From: Nocardioides sp. Soil805
GTDB lineage: Bacteria; Actinomycetota; Actinomycetes; Propionibacteriales; Nocardioidaceae
Length of the DNA stretch: 64,000 nt
Assembly: GCF_001429625.1 (NCBI RefSeq)
Contig: NZ_LMSU01000001.1
Span: forward strand, 501,498-565,497
Direction of reading: 5' to 3'
In this document: one piece after another, positions 36,610 through 46,519 of the stretch
Layout: the number at the start of each line of letters is the position of its first letter
Position numbering within the stretch: the stretch's first letter is position 1
Notes under the pieces: generated by a model
Database searches by the model: none
Seen by the model: the letters and a program-made list of their open reading frames with translations, nothing else
Told to the model about the DNA's origin: nothing
Position numbers and translations under genes: made by a program

Positions 36610-37968
36610 TCAGGCGTCCAGGTGGAGGGGCACGACCAGGTCGCCCACGATGAGGACCATGCCCATGACGAGCATCGCCGCGCCGACGACGTACGCGATC
36701 GGAAGCAGCCGGGCGACGTCGACGTAGCCGGGATCGGGACGTCCGCGCAGCCGCGCGAAACGGCGCCGGGCGGCCTCCCACAGTGCGCCGGCGATGTGGC
36801 CGCCGTCGAGCGGGAGCAGCGGGATGAAGTTGAAGAGCCCGATGAACAGGTTGAAGCCGGCGACGAGCATGACCAGGGACACGACCTTGTCCTGCATCGC
36901 GAAGGTCGACTCGTCCGCGGACGCGACCTCGCCGGCGATGCGGCCGCCGCCGACAACGCTGACCGGACCGAGGGGGTCTCGCTCCTCGAGGCCCACGATG
37001 GCCCGGGCGACGCCCCACACCTTGACCGGCAGGTGGACGAGCGCCTGGACGGTGTCGACCGTCATGTGGCCCATCTGCTGGAGCGTGTAGACGGGCCCGC
37101 CGGTCTCGTAGACGGGCGTGGCGACCGGCATGACGCCGAGGAAGCCCACGGGCGTCAGGTCCTCGGGCGAGGCGGAGTCGAGCGGGCGGGGCTGGACCTG
37201 TGTGGTGGCCTCGAGCTCGACCCGCTCGCCGTCGCGCTCGACGACCATCGTCGCGGTGCCGTCACCGTTGTCGCGGATGGCCTGCTGGACCTGCTCCCAG
37301 TCGGTGACCGGGGTGCCGTTGAAGGACACGAAGCGGTCGCCCGGCTCGAGTCCCGCGGCCGCGGCGGGGCTGGGGTTGTCCCGCAGCTCCTCGGCGGTGC
37401 AGGCGCGACCGTCCTCGCTGGCGGGCACGATGCAGGGGATCACCTCGGCGACCACCGGCTCGACCTTCGCGTCGACGACCTGGCCGACCGTGGCGAAGAC
37501 GCCCCAGAAGAGGAAGAAGGCGATCGCGATGTTGACCATCGGGCCGCCGGCCATGACGACGACCTTCTGCCACGAGCGGAACTTGTAGAACAGCCGGTCG
37601 GTGTCCTCGGGCTTGACGTGCTCCCACTCCGCCGCACGGGCGTCCGAGATCAGCTGGGTGAACATGCCGGTGTTGGACTGCCGGACGCGGGTCTCGCCGT
37701 GCTCGTCGACCACGGTCTCCTCGCCCTTGCCGGGCGGGAGCATGCCGACGATCTTGACGTAGCCGCCGAGCGGGATCGCCTTGACGCCGTACTCGGTCTC
37801 CCCGACCCGACGGCTGAAGACGGTGGGCCCGAAGCCCACGAACCACTGGGTGACCTTGCCGCCGAACTTCTTGGCGGGGATGAGGTGCCCGAACTCGTGC
37901 AGGCCGATCGACGCGAGGATCGCGAAGACGAAGATCAGCACGCCGAGCGTGTAGTAGAGCGCGGTCAC
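36610..37968 (-). CDS. Site-2 protease (RseP/Rip1-type, M50 family)
   Basis: 452 residues. This intramembrane zinc protease releases anti-sigma factors in related bacteria. The zinc motif is HEFGH (residues 24-28) in the first helix, and the third ligand region is FIPLLPLDGGHI near residue 385. A single PDZ-like domain lies near 185-265 (PAAAAGLEPGDRFVSFNGTPV). VVVMAGGPMVNIAIAFFLFWGVF and IAYVVGAAMLVMGMVLIVGDLVVPL are further helices. Its GTG overlaps the dxr stop by 4 bases, which gives the standard dxr-M50-ispG order. Confidence 0.95.
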   Translation of the reverse strand: MTALYYTLGVLIFVFAILASIGLHEFGHLIPAKKFGGKVTQWFVGFGPTVFSRRVGETEYGVKAIPLGGYVKIVGMLPPGKGEETVVDEHGETRVRQSNTGMFTQLISDARAAEWEHVKPEDTDRLFYKFRSWQKVVVMAGGPMVNIAIAFFLFWGVFATVGQVVDAKVEPVVAEVIPCIVPASEDGRACTAEELRDNPSPAAAAGLEPGDRFVSFNGTPVTDWEQVQQAIRDNGDGTATMVVERDGERVELEATTQVQPRPLDSASPEDLTPVGFLGVMPVATPVYETGGPVYTLQQMGHMTVDTVQALVHLPVKVWGVARAIVGLEERDPLGPVSVVGGGRIAGEVASADESTFAMQDKVVSLVMLVAGFNLFIGLFNFIPLLPLDGGHIAGALWEAARRRFARLRGRPDPGYVDVARLLPIAYVVGAAMLVMGMVLIVGDLVVPLHLDA

Positions 37969-39071
37969 GGTTCTCCGTCTGGGTCTGGGATGGTGCGGGC
38001 TGCCTCGTCGCGGGCCCAGGCGTCGGCCGCCAGGACGTCCTCGACCGTGAGGTGCTCCTTCGAGGGTACGTCGTGGTGGGCAAGGACGCGGGCAACCGTG
38101 TCGACGATGTCGGTGAAGGCGATCCGTCCGGCGTGGAAGGCCTCGACGCAGACCTCGTTGGCCGCGTTGTAGACCGCGGGCGCGGTGGAGCCCCGCTCCC
38201 CCGCCTCGCGAGCCAGCCGGACCGCCGGGAAGACGTCGTCGTCCAGCGGCTCGAAGCGCCAGTCGGCGGCCCTGGTCCAGTCGATGGGCGTCTCCGCGTC
38301 GGGGACGCGGTCGGGCCAGCCCATCCCCAGCGCGATCGGGACCAGCATGGTCGGCAGCCCGAGCTGGGCCACCACGGCGCCGTCCACGAACTCCACCATC
38401 GAGTGGATCAGCTGCTGCGGGTGCACCACCACGTCGATCCGCTCGAACGGCACGTCGAAGAGCAGGTGCGCCTCGATCACCTCCAGGCCCTTGTTGACCA
38501 GGGTCGCGGAGTTGGTGGTGATGACCTTGCCCATCGCGAAGTTCGGGTGGGCCAGCGCCTGCTCGGGGGTCACCTCGGCGAGCTGCTCGCGCGACCGGCC
38601 GCGGAACGGTCCGCCGCTGGCGGTCAGCACCAGGCGGCGTACCTCCTCGGCCGTGCCGGCCCGCAGGCTCTGGGCGATCGCGCTGTGCTCGGAGTCGACC
38701 GGCACGATCTGGCCGGGCCGGGCGCGGTCGCGCACCAGCGGACCGCCGATGATGAGCGACTCCTTGTTGGCCAGGGCCAGCGCGGTGCCGGCGTCGAGGG
38801 CGGCCAGCGTCGGGCGCAGGCCCACGGCGCCGGTGATGCCGTTGAGCACGACGTCGCACGGCATCGCGGCGGCCTCGGTCGAGGCCTGCTCCCCCAGCCC
38901 GGAGTACGCCGGTGCGAGCTCGGCGACCTGCTGCTCGAACAGGTCGGGGTGGGACCCGCCGGCCGTCAGGCCGACCACGCGGAAGCGGTCGGGGTGGGCC
39001 CGGACCAGGTCGATGGCCTGGGTGCCGATGGAGCCCGTGGACCCGAGGATGACGACGTCGCGACGCTTCAC
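37965..39071 (-). CDS. dxr: 1-deoxy-D-xylulose 5-phosphate reductoisomerase
   Basis: 368 residues. Dxr makes MEP from DXP with NADPH. The N-terminus has the nucleotide loop VILGSTGSIGTQAIDLV, then NKESLIIGGPLV, the catalytic region PVDSEHSAIAQSL, TASGGPFRG and AMGKVITTNSATLVNKGLEVIEAHLLF. ESHL-type residues appear as EAHLLF, HPQQLIHSMVEF follows, and the C-terminal helical domain is complete. The GTG at 39071 gives the usual start. It begins 25 bases after the AMP-binding-like gene. Confidence 0.96.
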   Translation of the reverse strand: MKRRDVVILGSTGSIGTQAIDLVRAHPDRFRVVGLTAGGSHPDLFEQQVAELAPAYSGLGEQASTEAAAMPCDVVLNGITGAVGLRPTLAALDAGTALALANKESLIIGGPLVRDRARPGQIVPVDSEHSAIAQSLRAGTAEEVRRLVLTASGGPFRGRSREQLAEVTPEQALAHPNFAMGKVITTNSATLVNKGLEVIEAHLLFDVPFERIDVVVHPQQLIHSMVEFVDGAVVAQLGLPTMLVPIALGMGWPDRVPDAETPIDWTRAADWRFEPLDDDVFPAVRLAREAGERGSTAPAVYNAANEVCVEAFHAGRIAFTDIVDTVARVLAHHDVPSKEHLTVEDVLAADAWARDEAARTIPDPDGEP

Positions 39072-39096
39072 GCCGCCATCTTGGCAGGCAGGTCGG

Positions 39097-39804
39097 TCAG
39101 CCGGTCCGATCGGCCCGGTCGTCGTCCGCGGCGCCGCCGGAGTCGCTGGCGTCGCTGGCGTCGCTGGCGTCGCTGGCGTCGTACGACCAGAGGCGGAGCC
39201 CGCCCACCTCGAGGAGCCCGGCGCCCGGCGGCACCGGGAGGTCGCCGCCGCCGAGGGCGTCGAGGACCCGCAGCTCGCGGTCCCCCGCCCGGGCCAGGAC
39301 CCCGTCGCCGGCGACGTCGGCGCAGCCGGCCGGGTCGGTGCGACCCGCACGCATCACCATCGCCCAGGACAGCTCGGTGCTGTCGTCGACGGTGACGACC
39401 GGGACGTCGCCCGTCTCGAGACCCGGGTCGGTGGCGGCGACCAGGACCGTCGCCCCGGACACGTGCGCGGCCAGGTCGTCGGTGTGCTCCACGACGGCTC
39501 CGAGCCGGGCGACGGCGAGCACGACCACGGTCCCCTCGAAGGCGGGCAGCGGACCCACGGCCACCACGTCACCCACGCCGGTCCCGAACGCGCGCAGCAC
39601 CCCGGCGAGCGCGCCCACCTCGGTGAGCAGGCGGGCGTACGTCCACGACCGCGCGTCCAGGACGAGCGCGACGTCCTCGGCCCGGCCCCGGATCACGTGG
39701 CGGTCCAGCGCGTTGTAGCAGGCGTTGAGGGTGCCGTCGGCCGGTGAGTCGACGGGCTTGCGGAACCAGTCGATCGTGGTGCCGGTGCTCATGGGGGTGC
39801 TCAC
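39097..39804 (-). CDS. Short AMP-binding (acyl-CoA synthetase-like) N-terminal domain protein
   Basis: 235 residues. The start (STGTTIDWFRKPVDSPADGTLNACYNALDRHVIRGRAEDVALVL, then SWTYARLLTEVGALAGVLRAFGTGVGDVVAVGPLP) is that of propionyl/acetyl-CoA synthetases. The protein ends before the ATP-binding STGxTGxPK loop and the whole C-terminal domain, so it cannot adenylate alone. A (DAS) repeat near the C-terminus comes from four 9-base DNA repeats. The GTG overlaps the M1 peptidase stop by 4 bases; an ATG four codons later is the alternative. It is a remnant or a regulatory derivative. Confidence 0.75.
   Translation of the reverse strand: MSTPMSTGTTIDWFRKPVDSPADGTLNACYNALDRHVIRGRAEDVALVLDARSWTYARLLTEVGALAGVLRAFGTGVGDVVAVGPLPAFEGTVVVLAVARLGAVVEHTDDLAAHVSGATVLVAATDPGLETGDVPVVTVDDSTELSWAMVMRAGRTDPAGCADVAGDGVLARAGDRELRVLDALGGGDLPVPPGAGLLEVGGLRLWSYDASDASDASDASDSGGAADDDRADRTG
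39142..39180. repeat. Tandem 9-base repeat
   Basis: GTCGCTGGC is repeated four times without change, plus a partial fifth copy, inside the AMP-binding-like gene. It encodes the Asp-Ala-Ser repeat. Length variation between strains is likely. Confidence 0.85.
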
Positions 39805-41228
39805 GCCAGCCCGTTGTCGGCCGTCCGCGCCGGCTTGGCCGGGGTGCGCAACCACGCGGTGAAGAACGACGTGAGGTCCTGCCCGCTGGTGGAGGCGGCG
39901 AGGGCCTCGAAGTCCTGCGTGGTGCCGTTGGCCCCGCCCCGCTGCTGGAGCCACGTGCGGATGACCGTCCAGAACGCGTCGTCGCCGATCCGCTGGCGCA
40001 GCGCCTGCAGCGTCATCGCGCCGCGCTCGTAGACGGCGTCGTCGAAGATCAGGTCCTTGCCGGGGTCGCCGATGGTGACCTCCCAGAACGGGTCCGAGGC
40101 GTCGCGGCCGTCGTAGGAGCCGCGCAGGATGTCGGCCGCGCTGCGGGCGCCCTTGCGCTCGGTCCAGCGCCACTCCATGAAGGTCGCCGCGCCCTCGTTG
40201 AGCCAGATGTCGCTCCAGCGCGCCACCGCGACGTCGTCACCGAACCACTGGTGGGCGAGCTCGTGGACGATGAGGCCCTCAGCGGGGCCGCCGAGCGTGG
40301 GGTAGGTCGGGCGGGTCTGGTTCTCCAGGGCGAAGCCGACCGGCAGTCCGGTGCTGAGCCCGCCGGTCACCTCGAACGGATAGGGCCCGAGGTCCTGGGC
40401 GAGCCCGTGCACGACCGAGGCGCTGGTGCGCAGGGCTCGCAGCGAGCCGGCCCGCTGGCGGTCGTCCTGGAGGCGCGAGACCGCGTTGACCCAGGGGATG
40501 CCGTGCGTGGTGCCGCGCTCGACCTCGAAGTCGCCGGCCGCGAAGAACGCCAGGTAGGTGGCCATCTGGTCCTCGGCACGCCAGCGCCACGTGACCGTCC
40601 GCTCGGTCTTCTTCCTGCTGACCAGGGTGCCGTTGCCGATGACCTCGCGACCGCGCTCGACCGTGGTCGAGACGTCGAAGGTCGCCTTGTCGCTCGGGTG
40701 GTCGTTGCCCGGGAACCACCACGGCGCCATGTGCGGCTGGTTCATGGCCACGACCTCGCGGTCGTTGGCCAGCCAGTTGCGCTCCCCGGCGTACTTCTTC
40801 CCGTCCGGGTTGCCGGCGTAGGACACCACGACCCGGTGGGTCGAGCCCGCGACCAGCGGGGCGTCGGGGGTGATCCGGAGCTCGTGCTTGTCGGGTCGCG
40901 CGTGCTCGGCGCGCGCGCCGTCGACGGTCACCTTGGTCGTCGGCAGCAGGAAGTCGAGGTGGAAGCTGCTGAGGTCGCTGGTCGCGGTCAGCTCCAGGAC
41001 GGTGCGCCCCTCGAGCCGCTGGGTGGCCAGGTCGTAGCGGTTCCGGATGCGGTACGACGCCACGTCGATGCCGCCGTTGCCGTCCAGCGGCCAGTAGGCG
41101 TCGCCGATGCCGCTGCTGCCGACCGCGGCGGACTCCTCGCCGGAGGCGGTGGCCTGGGTGAGCAGGACGGGAGCGACCACGACGGTGGCGAGCAGGGCAG
41201 CCGTCGTACGTCGGAGGGTGTGGGTCAC
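39801..41228 (-). CDS. Secreted M1-family metallopeptidase (aminopeptidase N-like)
   Basis: 475 residues. A Sec signal peptide (LRRTTAALLATVVVAPVLLTQATAS) is followed by the N-terminal beta domain and a catalytic domain. The zinc motif is HELAHQWFGDD, with the third ligand in WLNEGAATFMEW. The substrate motif GxMEN is replaced by GFALENQT. The form is short, lacking the C-terminal helical domain of PepN, as in other secreted actinobacterial M1 proteins. The GTG lies 6 bases after TACCTT, consistent with a leaderless start. It is coupled to the AMP-binding-like gene. Confidence 0.92.
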   Translation of the reverse strand: MTHTLRRTTAALLATVVVAPVLLTQATASGEESAAVGSSGIGDAYWPLDGNGGIDVASYRIRNRYDLATQRLEGRTVLELTATSDLSSFHLDFLLPTTKVTVDGARAEHARPDKHELRITPDAPLVAGSTHRVVVSYAGNPDGKKYAGERNWLANDREVVAMNQPHMAPWWFPGNDHPSDKATFDVSTTVERGREVIGNGTLVSRKKTERTVTWRWRAEDQMATYLAFFAAGDFEVERGTTHGIPWVNAVSRLQDDRQRAGSLRALRTSASVVHGLAQDLGPYPFEVTGGLSTGLPVGFALENQTRPTYPTLGGPAEGLIVHELAHQWFGDDVAVARWSDIWLNEGAATFMEWRWTERKGARSAADILRGSYDGRDASDPFWEVTIGDPGKDLIFDDAVYERGAMTLQALRQRIGDDAFWTVIRTWLQQRGGANGTTQDFEALAASTSGQDLTSFFTAWLRTPAKPARTADNGLA

Positions 41229-41234
41229 CCGTGC

Positions 41235-41240
41235 AAGGTA
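41235..41240 (-). promoter_or_regulatory. Candidate leaderless promoter of the M1 peptidase
   Basis: TACCTT, then GCACGG, then the GTG at 41228. Confidence 0.45.
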
Positions 41241-41352
41241 CCGCTCCGCCGACGAAAACCGGTTGCGTCCGGGGACGGCATCCGCCACGGTTGCGGACGA
41301 GGCGCCGCGTCCGGCGCTGACCGCTGCACCACCGTTCGAGAGGAGCCGTGAC

Positions 41353-41448
41353 ATGACGACGACTGTCCCCGGCCTGTCCCCAGACCGACTTCCTCACGCA
41401 CGGAGCACCGATGACACCCGAATTTCCCGAGGGGTTCCTCGCCCCTAG
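41353..41448 (+). CDS. Possible 31-residue leader peptide overlapping the RIO kinase start
   Basis: An ATG preceded by AGAGGAG at good spacing opens a 31-codon frame (begins MTTTVPGLSPDRLP) that ends at TAG 41446-41448. The RIO kinase ATG at 41411 lies inside it in another frame. The ribosome binding site is better than that of the kinase itself. It could couple translation of the kinase to the upstream frame. I know of no homologue, and chance is possible. Confidence 0.35.
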   Translation: MTTTVPGLSPDRLPHARSTDDTRISRGVPRP

Positions 41449-42319
41449 CACCACAGCTCTACCCATCGAAGGCAGGCTCGCCGACGTCGACGAGCAGTTC
41501 GTCTTCGACTACGCCGGCTACGCCGACGACCTCCCTCCCGGCCAGCGCTGGTCGCCGTGGGACGACCTCGAGGCCCTGATGAAGGGTCCCGAGCCGCGCC
41601 CCGACTGGGTGGTCACCTCCAGCGGTGCGATCGACACCGACCTGGGCATCCTCAAGACCGGCAAGGAGGCCGACGTCTTCCTCGTCGAGCGCGCCGACCC
41701 GCACCGGCCCGAGGACGGGGTGGTGATGGCGGCCAAGCGCTACCGCGACACCGACCACCGCACCTTCCACCGCGCCGCGGCCTACACCGAGGGCCGCTCG
41801 ATGAAGCGGTCCCGCGACAACCGCGCGCTCAAGCGCAAGTCGACGTGGGGGCGGATCGTGGCCGCCGGCGAGTGGGCCACCTCGGAGTGGGGTGCGCTGC
41901 GCCGCCTCTGGGAGCTCGGCGTGCCGGTCCCCTACCCGGTGCAGATCGACGAGACCGAGATCATGATGGAGTGGATCACCCACGTCGTCGACGGCGAGGT
42001 CCAGACGGCCCCGCGTCTCGCCCAGGTGCGACCCGGGCGGGACCTGCTCGAGTCGTACTTCGAGCAGCTGCGCGACGCGCTGGCCACGATGGCGCAGGCG
42101 GGGATCGTGCACGGCGACCTCTCGCCGTACAACACGCTGGCCGCGGGTGAGCGCCTCGTCGTCATCGACCTGCCGCAGATCGTCGACCTGGTGGGCAACC
42201 CCCGGGGCATGGACTTCCTGCTCCGCGACTGCACCAACATGTGCCAGTGGTTCCGGGCGCGCGGGCTCGAGGTCGACGAGCAGGAGCTCTTCGGGGACCT
42301 CATGGCCCACGCGTTCTGA
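41411..42319 (+). CDS. RIO-type serine/threonine protein kinase
   Basis: 302 residues. The catalytic loop is GIVHGDLSPYNTL and the metal-binding segment VVIDLPQIVDL, both typical of RIO kinases. The N-lobe has TGKEADVFLVER followed by the lysine in MAAKRYRD, and a basic insert (RSMKRSRDNRALKRKSTW). RIO proteins act in ribosome maturation in archaea and eukaryotes; the bacterial role is not settled. It lies alone ahead of the LOG-family gene and after a possible upstream frame. Confidence 0.92.
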   Translation: MTPEFPEGFLAPSTTALPIEGRLADVDEQFVFDYAGYADDLPPGQRWSPWDDLEALMKGPEPRPDWVVTSSGAIDTDLGILKTGKEADVFLVERADPHRPEDGVVMAAKRYRDTDHRTFHRAAAYTEGRSMKRSRDNRALKRKSTWGRIVAAGEWATSEWGALRRLWELGVPVPYPVQIDETEIMMEWITHVVDGEVQTAPRLAQVRPGRDLLESYFEQLRDALATMAQAGIVHGDLSPYNTLAAGERLVVIDLPQIVDLVGNPRGMDFLLRDCTNMCQWFRARGLEVDEQELFGDLMAHAF

Positions 42320-42364
42320 CGGGTCGTCTCCCGGGGCCGGTCCGCCTGCTGGTTGGCTGGCCCC

Positions 42365-43468
42365 GTGAGGCGCACCCACGGACGCATCGTCGACATCACC
42401 ACCCTGGCCGACCTGGACGCCCGGCTGGGGCGTGGGGCGCGGTCCCTGGAGGGCTGGCGGGTCGTCGGCGTGGACCTCACCGGGCGCGGCAGCGCGCTGC
42501 TCTCGCGCTCGGTGGCGTCGGCGCTGTTCCTCGGCTGCACCTTCGCCGACGGGGACGAGGAGGAGGTACGCCGTCGCGGCGCGGTCGTGCTCCCCGACCT
42601 GGCCGCCAGTCCCGTCGACACCTACCGCACGACGCTCTACGCACCCCGCGACCTGTACGACGCCCCGGACTACCGCTCCTCGCTCGACGCCCGGGCCTAC
42701 GCCTGGTCCCAGCGTCGTACCGACCGGGGCGCCCCCTCCCAGGAGGAGGCGCTCGCCCGCGCCCTGCACGACCACTCCATCGACCAGGCGCTCGCCGCCT
42801 GGGTCGACGGCCGGCGGGTCCTCGGGGTGATGGGCGGGCACGCCCTCGAGCGCGGCTCGGCCGGGTACGCCGACGCCGCCCGGCTCGGCCACGCCGTGGG
42901 CTCGGCGGTCACGGTGGCGACCGGCGGTGGCCCCGGCGCCATGGAGGCAGCCAACCTCGGGGCCCTGCTCTCCGCCTCGGGCCCCGCTGCCCTGGACCAC
43001 GCGCTGGAGGTGCTGTCCGCGGTGCCGTCCTTCACCCCGGACGTCGGGGCCTGGGCGCGGGCGGCCTTCAGCGTGGTCGACCGGGTGGGCGAACCGGTCG
43101 AGTCGCTCGGCATCCCGACGTGGCACTACGGCCACGAGCCGCCGAACCCGTTCGCCACCGCGATCGCCAAGTACTTCCGCAACGCCACCCGGGAGGCGGT
43201 GCTGCTCGAGGTGTGCACCGCGGGGATCGTGTTCCTGCCAGGCGCCGGCGGCACCGTGCAGGAGGTCTTCCAGGACGCCTGCGAGAACTACTACGCCGAC
43301 GAGTCCTCGATCGCCCCGATGGTGCTCGTCGGGCGCGCGCACTGGACCGAGGCGGTGCCGGCCTGGCCGCTGCTGCGGGCCCTGTCACGAGGACGTGCCA
43401 TGGAGAAGCACGTGCACCTCGTGGACACGGTCCCCGAGGCCGCCGAGCTCGTCACGTCGTACACCTGA
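42365..43468 (+). CDS. LOG-family Rossmann-fold nucleotide-binding protein
   Basis: 367 residues. The C-terminal half has the LOG signatures GVMGGHALERGS, TGGGPGAMEAANLGA and FLPGAGGTVQEVFQDACENYY, close to the PGGxGTxxE motif of cytokinin-activating phosphoribohydrolases and MoCo carriers. About 140 extra residues precede this domain (VDITTLADLDARL ... LSRSVASALFLGCTFADGDEEEV), so it belongs to a longer class of unknown substrate. I place the start at GTG 42365, since TTGGCT lies 6 bases before it; TTG 42353 is the alternative. Confidence 0.85.
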   Translation: MRRTHGRIVDITTLADLDARLGRGARSLEGWRVVGVDLTGRGSALLSRSVASALFLGCTFADGDEEEVRRRGAVVLPDLAASPVDTYRTTLYAPRDLYDAPDYRSSLDARAYAWSQRRTDRGAPSQEEALARALHDHSIDQALAAWVDGRRVLGVMGGHALERGSAGYADAARLGHAVGSAVTVATGGGPGAMEAANLGALLSASGPAALDHALEVLSAVPSFTPDVGAWARAAFSVVDRVGEPVESLGIPTWHYGHEPPNPFATAIAKYFRNATREAVLLEVCTAGIVFLPGAGGTVQEVFQDACENYYADESSIAPMVLVGRAHWTEAVPAWPLLRALSRGRAMEKHVHLVDTVPEAAELVTSYT

Positions 43469-43522
43469 CCCCCTCGCCCGCTCGCCCGGGCGCGCCCGCT
43501 CGTCGGTCGGCGCTCGGCGCGC

Positions 43523-44659
43523 TCAGGCCTCGGCGGCGAGCTGACCGCAGGCGCCGTCGATCTCGCGGCCCCGCGTGTCGCGGACGGTCGTCGGGATCCC
43601 CTTGGCCTCGAGGCGACGGACGAACTCGCGCTCGTCCTTGGGGTCGCTGGCCGTCCACTTCGAGCCCGGCGTCGGGTTGAGCGGGATCAGGTTGACGTGC
43701 ACCCAGCCCCAGTCGCCGTACGAGTTGAGGACGTCGCCCAGCAGGTCGGCGCGCCCGGCCTGGTCGTTGATGCCGCGCATCATGGCGTACTCGATGGAGA
43801 CGCGACGCTTGGTGACGCGGGCGTAGTTCCAGGCCGCCTCGACGGTCTCGGCCACCGAGAAGCGGGTGTTGATCGGCACCAGCTCGTTGCGCAGCTCGTC
43901 GTCGGGCGCGTGCAGGCTCAGCGCGAGGGTGACCGGGATGCCCTCCTCGGTCAACTGGTTGATCCGCGGCACCAGGCCGACCGTCGAGACCGTGATCCCG
44001 CGCGCGCTCATGCCGAGACCGGCGGGCGAGGGGTCGGTGAGGCGGCGTACGGCGCCGATGACCGCCTTGTAGTTGGCCAGCGGCTCGCCCATCCCCATGA
44101 AGACGACGTTGGAGACGCGACCGGGACCGCCGGGTACCTCGCCGCGGGCCATCGACCGGGCACCGGCCACGACCTGCTCGACGATCTCGGCGGTGGACAT
44201 GTTGCGCTGGAGACCGCCCTGGCCGGTGGCGCAGAACGGGCAGGCCATGCCGCAGCCGGCCTGGGAGGAGACGCAGACCGTCGCGCGGTCGGGGTAGCGC
44301 ATCAGCACCGACTCGACGAGCGCGCCGTCGAAGAGCCTCCACAGCGTCTTGCGCGTGGTCCCCTTGTCGGCCTCCTGCGTTCGCAGCGGCGTCATCAGGT
44401 CGGGCAGCAGCGCGGCCACCAGCTCGTCGCGCTGGGTGGCGGGCAGGTCGGTCATCTCGGCGGGGTCGTCGACGAGGCGGCCGAAGTAGTGCGTGGAGAG
44501 CTGCTTGGCCCGGAAGCCGGGCAGGCCCATCTCGGTGAGCAGGTCCTTGCGGCCCGCCTCGTCGAGGTCGGCGAGGTGGCGCGGCGGCTTCTTGCGACCC
44601 CGCGGCTCGTTGAAGACGAGCGGGAGGGTCTTGACGGGTTCGGTCTCGGGAGCAGACAT
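43523..44659 (-). CDS. rlmN: 23S rRNA/tRNA adenine-C2 methyltransferase RlmN
   Basis: 378 residues. RlmN methylates A2503 of 23S rRNA and A37 of some tRNAs by radical SAM chemistry. The cluster motif is [15 protein letters not shown], preceded by TVCVSSQ, and followed by [17 protein letters not shown] and [20 protein letters not shown]. The C-terminal resolving cysteine lies in [10 protein letters not shown]. In related genomes rlmN lies between cdsA and dxr; here the glycerol island is inserted on its upstream side. Confidence 0.96.
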   Translation of the reverse strand: MSAPETEPVKTLPLVFNEPRGRKKPPRHLADLDEAGRKDLLTEMGLPGFRAKQLSTHYFGRLVDDPAEMTDLPATQRDELVAALLPDLMTPLRTQEADKGTTRKTLWRLFDGALVESVLMRYPDRATVCVSSQAGCGMACPFCATGQGGLQRNMSTAEIVEQVVAGARSMARGEVPGGPGRVSNVVFMGMGEPLANYKAVIGAVRRLTDPSPAGLGMSARGITVSTVGLVPRINQLTEEGIPVTLALSLHAPDDELRNELVPINTRFSVAETVEAAWNYARVTKRRVSIEYAMMRGINDQAGRADLLGDVLNSYGDWGWVHVNLIPLNPTPGSKWTASDPKDEREFVRRLEAKGIPTTVRDTRGREIDGACGQLAAEA

Positions 44660-44720
44660 CAGGACCCCAGTCTCCCACCCGCGGGGCGGCCCCGGCCAAT
44701 GCGCGACCGCCCCGGCGGCA

Positions 44721-46436
44721 TCACGTGAGCGGCACCACGTCGGCGGCGCCGAGCCGGGCGGCGTCGGCGGTCTCGTCGTCGGGCATCTGCTGGCTCTCCC
44801 GCTCCGCGGCCACCCGGGCCCGGTAGTGCTCGACCTCGATCGCGACCTGCTCCTCGCTCCAGCCGAGCACCGGCGCGACCAGCCGCGCCGCCTCCTCGGC
44901 GGTCCCCAGGCCGCGGTCGAAGGTCTCGATCGAGATGCGGGTACGCCGCGTCAGCACGTCGTCGAGGTGCCGGGCGCCCTCGTGGCTGGCGGCGTAGACG
45001 ACCTCGACGCGCAGGTAGTCGTCGGCGCCGGTCAGCGGCTCCCCCAGCGACGGGTCCTCCGCGACCAGGGCGAGCAGCTCGTGGATCAAGGTGCCGTAGC
45101 GCTGCAGCAGGTGCTCGATCCACACGTCGTGCAGGCCCGTGTCGGTGGCCAGGCGGTGCCGAGCGTTCCACAGCGCGTGGTAGCCGTCCGCACCCAGCAG
45201 CGGCACCTTCTCGGTGATCGAGGCCGGGATCCGGCGGTCCAGGTCCTCGAGCCCGTCGACCGCCTCGTCGACCACGTCCTTGGCCATCACCCGGTAGGTC
45301 GTGTACTTGCCTCCGGCGACGACGACGAGCCCGGGGGCGGGGTGCCCCACGGCGTGCTCGCGGGACAGCTTGGAGGTGGCGTCCGACTCGCCCTCCAGGA
45401 GGGGGCGCAGGCCGGCGTACACGCCCTCGACGTCGTCGCGGGTCAGCGGCTGCTCGAGCACCTCGTTGACGTGGTCGAGCAGGTAGTCGATGTCGGCCTC
45501 GCTGGCCGCCGGGTGCGCCTTGTCGAGCTCCCAGTCGGTGTCGGTGGTGCCGATGATCCAGTGCCGGCCCCATGGGATGACGAAGAGCACCGACTTCTCG
45601 GTGCGCAGGATCAGCCCGACCTCCGAGCGGATCCGGTCCTTGGGCACCACGAGGTGGACGCCCTTGCTGGCCCGCACCTTGAAGACACCGCGCTGACCAC
45701 CCAGCGACTGCGTCTCGTCGGTCCACACCCCGGTGGCGTTGATGACCTGGCGCGCGCGCACCGTGATGCTGTCGCCGGTCTCGAGGTCGCGGACCACGGC
45801 GCCGGTTACCCGCTCCCCCTCACGGGTCAGCTCCACGACGCGTGCCCGGGAAGCCACGTGCGCGCCGTACGCCGCCGCCGTGCGGGCCAGGAACATGGTG
45901 TGCCGGGCGTCGTCGACCTGCGCGTCGTAGTAGTGCAGGGCGCCCACCAGCGCGTCCTTGCGCAGCGAGGGCACCAGCCGCCGGGCGCCCCGCCGGGTCA
46001 GGTGCTTGTGCAGCGGCACCCCCGCACGCCCCGACACCCGCGCCATCGCGTCGTACAGCGCGACCCCGGAACCGGCGTAGAGCCGCTCCCACCCGCGGTG
46101 GCGCAGCGGGTAGAGGAACGGCACCGGGCGCACGAGGTGTGGCGCCAGCTCCTGGATGAGCAGGCCCCGCTCCTTGAGCGCCTCGGCCACCAGCGCGAAG
46201 TCGAGCATCTCCAGGTAGCGCAGGCCGCCGTGGATGAGCTTGCTCGACCTGCTCGAGGTGCCGGACGCGAAGTCGCGGGCCTCGACCAGACCCACCCGCA
46301 GGCCCCGGGTGGCGGCGTCCAGCGCCGCACCGCCGCCCACCACACCCCCGCCGATCACCAGGACGTCGAGCTCCTCGGTGGCCATAGCGCGCAGCGACGC
46401 CTCACGGGACTCAGGGGACAACGGGACGGCGCGCAT
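44721..46436 (-). CDS. glpD: Aerobic glycerol-3-phosphate dehydrogenase
   Basis: 571 residues. GlpD oxidises glycerol-3-phosphate to dihydroxyacetone phosphate at the membrane with FAD. The dinucleotide fold is [23 protein letters not shown], followed by [26 protein letters not shown] and [16 protein letters not shown]. The C-terminal helical domain (about 400-540) is complete. The ATG has an AAAGG site. It is the third gene of glpF-glpK-glpD. Confidence 0.96.
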   Translation of the reverse strand: MRAVPLSPESREASLRAMATEELDVLVIGGGVVGGGAALDAATRGLRVGLVEARDFASGTSSRSSKLIHGGLRYLEMLDFALVAEALKERGLLIQELAPHLVRPVPFLYPLRHRGWERLYAGSGVALYDAMARVSGRAGVPLHKHLTRRGARRLVPSLRKDALVGALHYYDAQVDDARHTMFLARTAAAYGAHVASRARVVELTREGERVTGAVVRDLETGDSITVRARQVINATGVWTDETQSLGGQRGVFKVRASKGVHLVVPKDRIRSEVGLILRTEKSVLFVIPWGRHWIIGTTDTDWELDKAHPAASEADIDYLLDHVNEVLEQPLTRDDVEGVYAGLRPLLEGESDATSKLSREHAVGHPAPGLVVVAGGKYTTYRVMAKDVVDEAVDGLEDLDRRIPASITEKVPLLGADGYHALWNARHRLATDTGLHDVWIEHLLQRYGTLIHELLALVAEDPSLGEPLTGADDYLRVEVVYAASHEGARHLDDVLTRRTRISIETFDRGLGTAEEAARLVAPVLGWSEEQVAIEVEHYRARVAAERESQQMPDDETADAARLGAADVVPLT

Positions 46437-46519
46437 GGCGGTGCCTTTCTCGGGGGGTGCGGGGGGCTGCGGGGGGTCTGGACGATCAGGCGGTACGTCG
46501 GAGGGAGCGGTGGCCCGCC

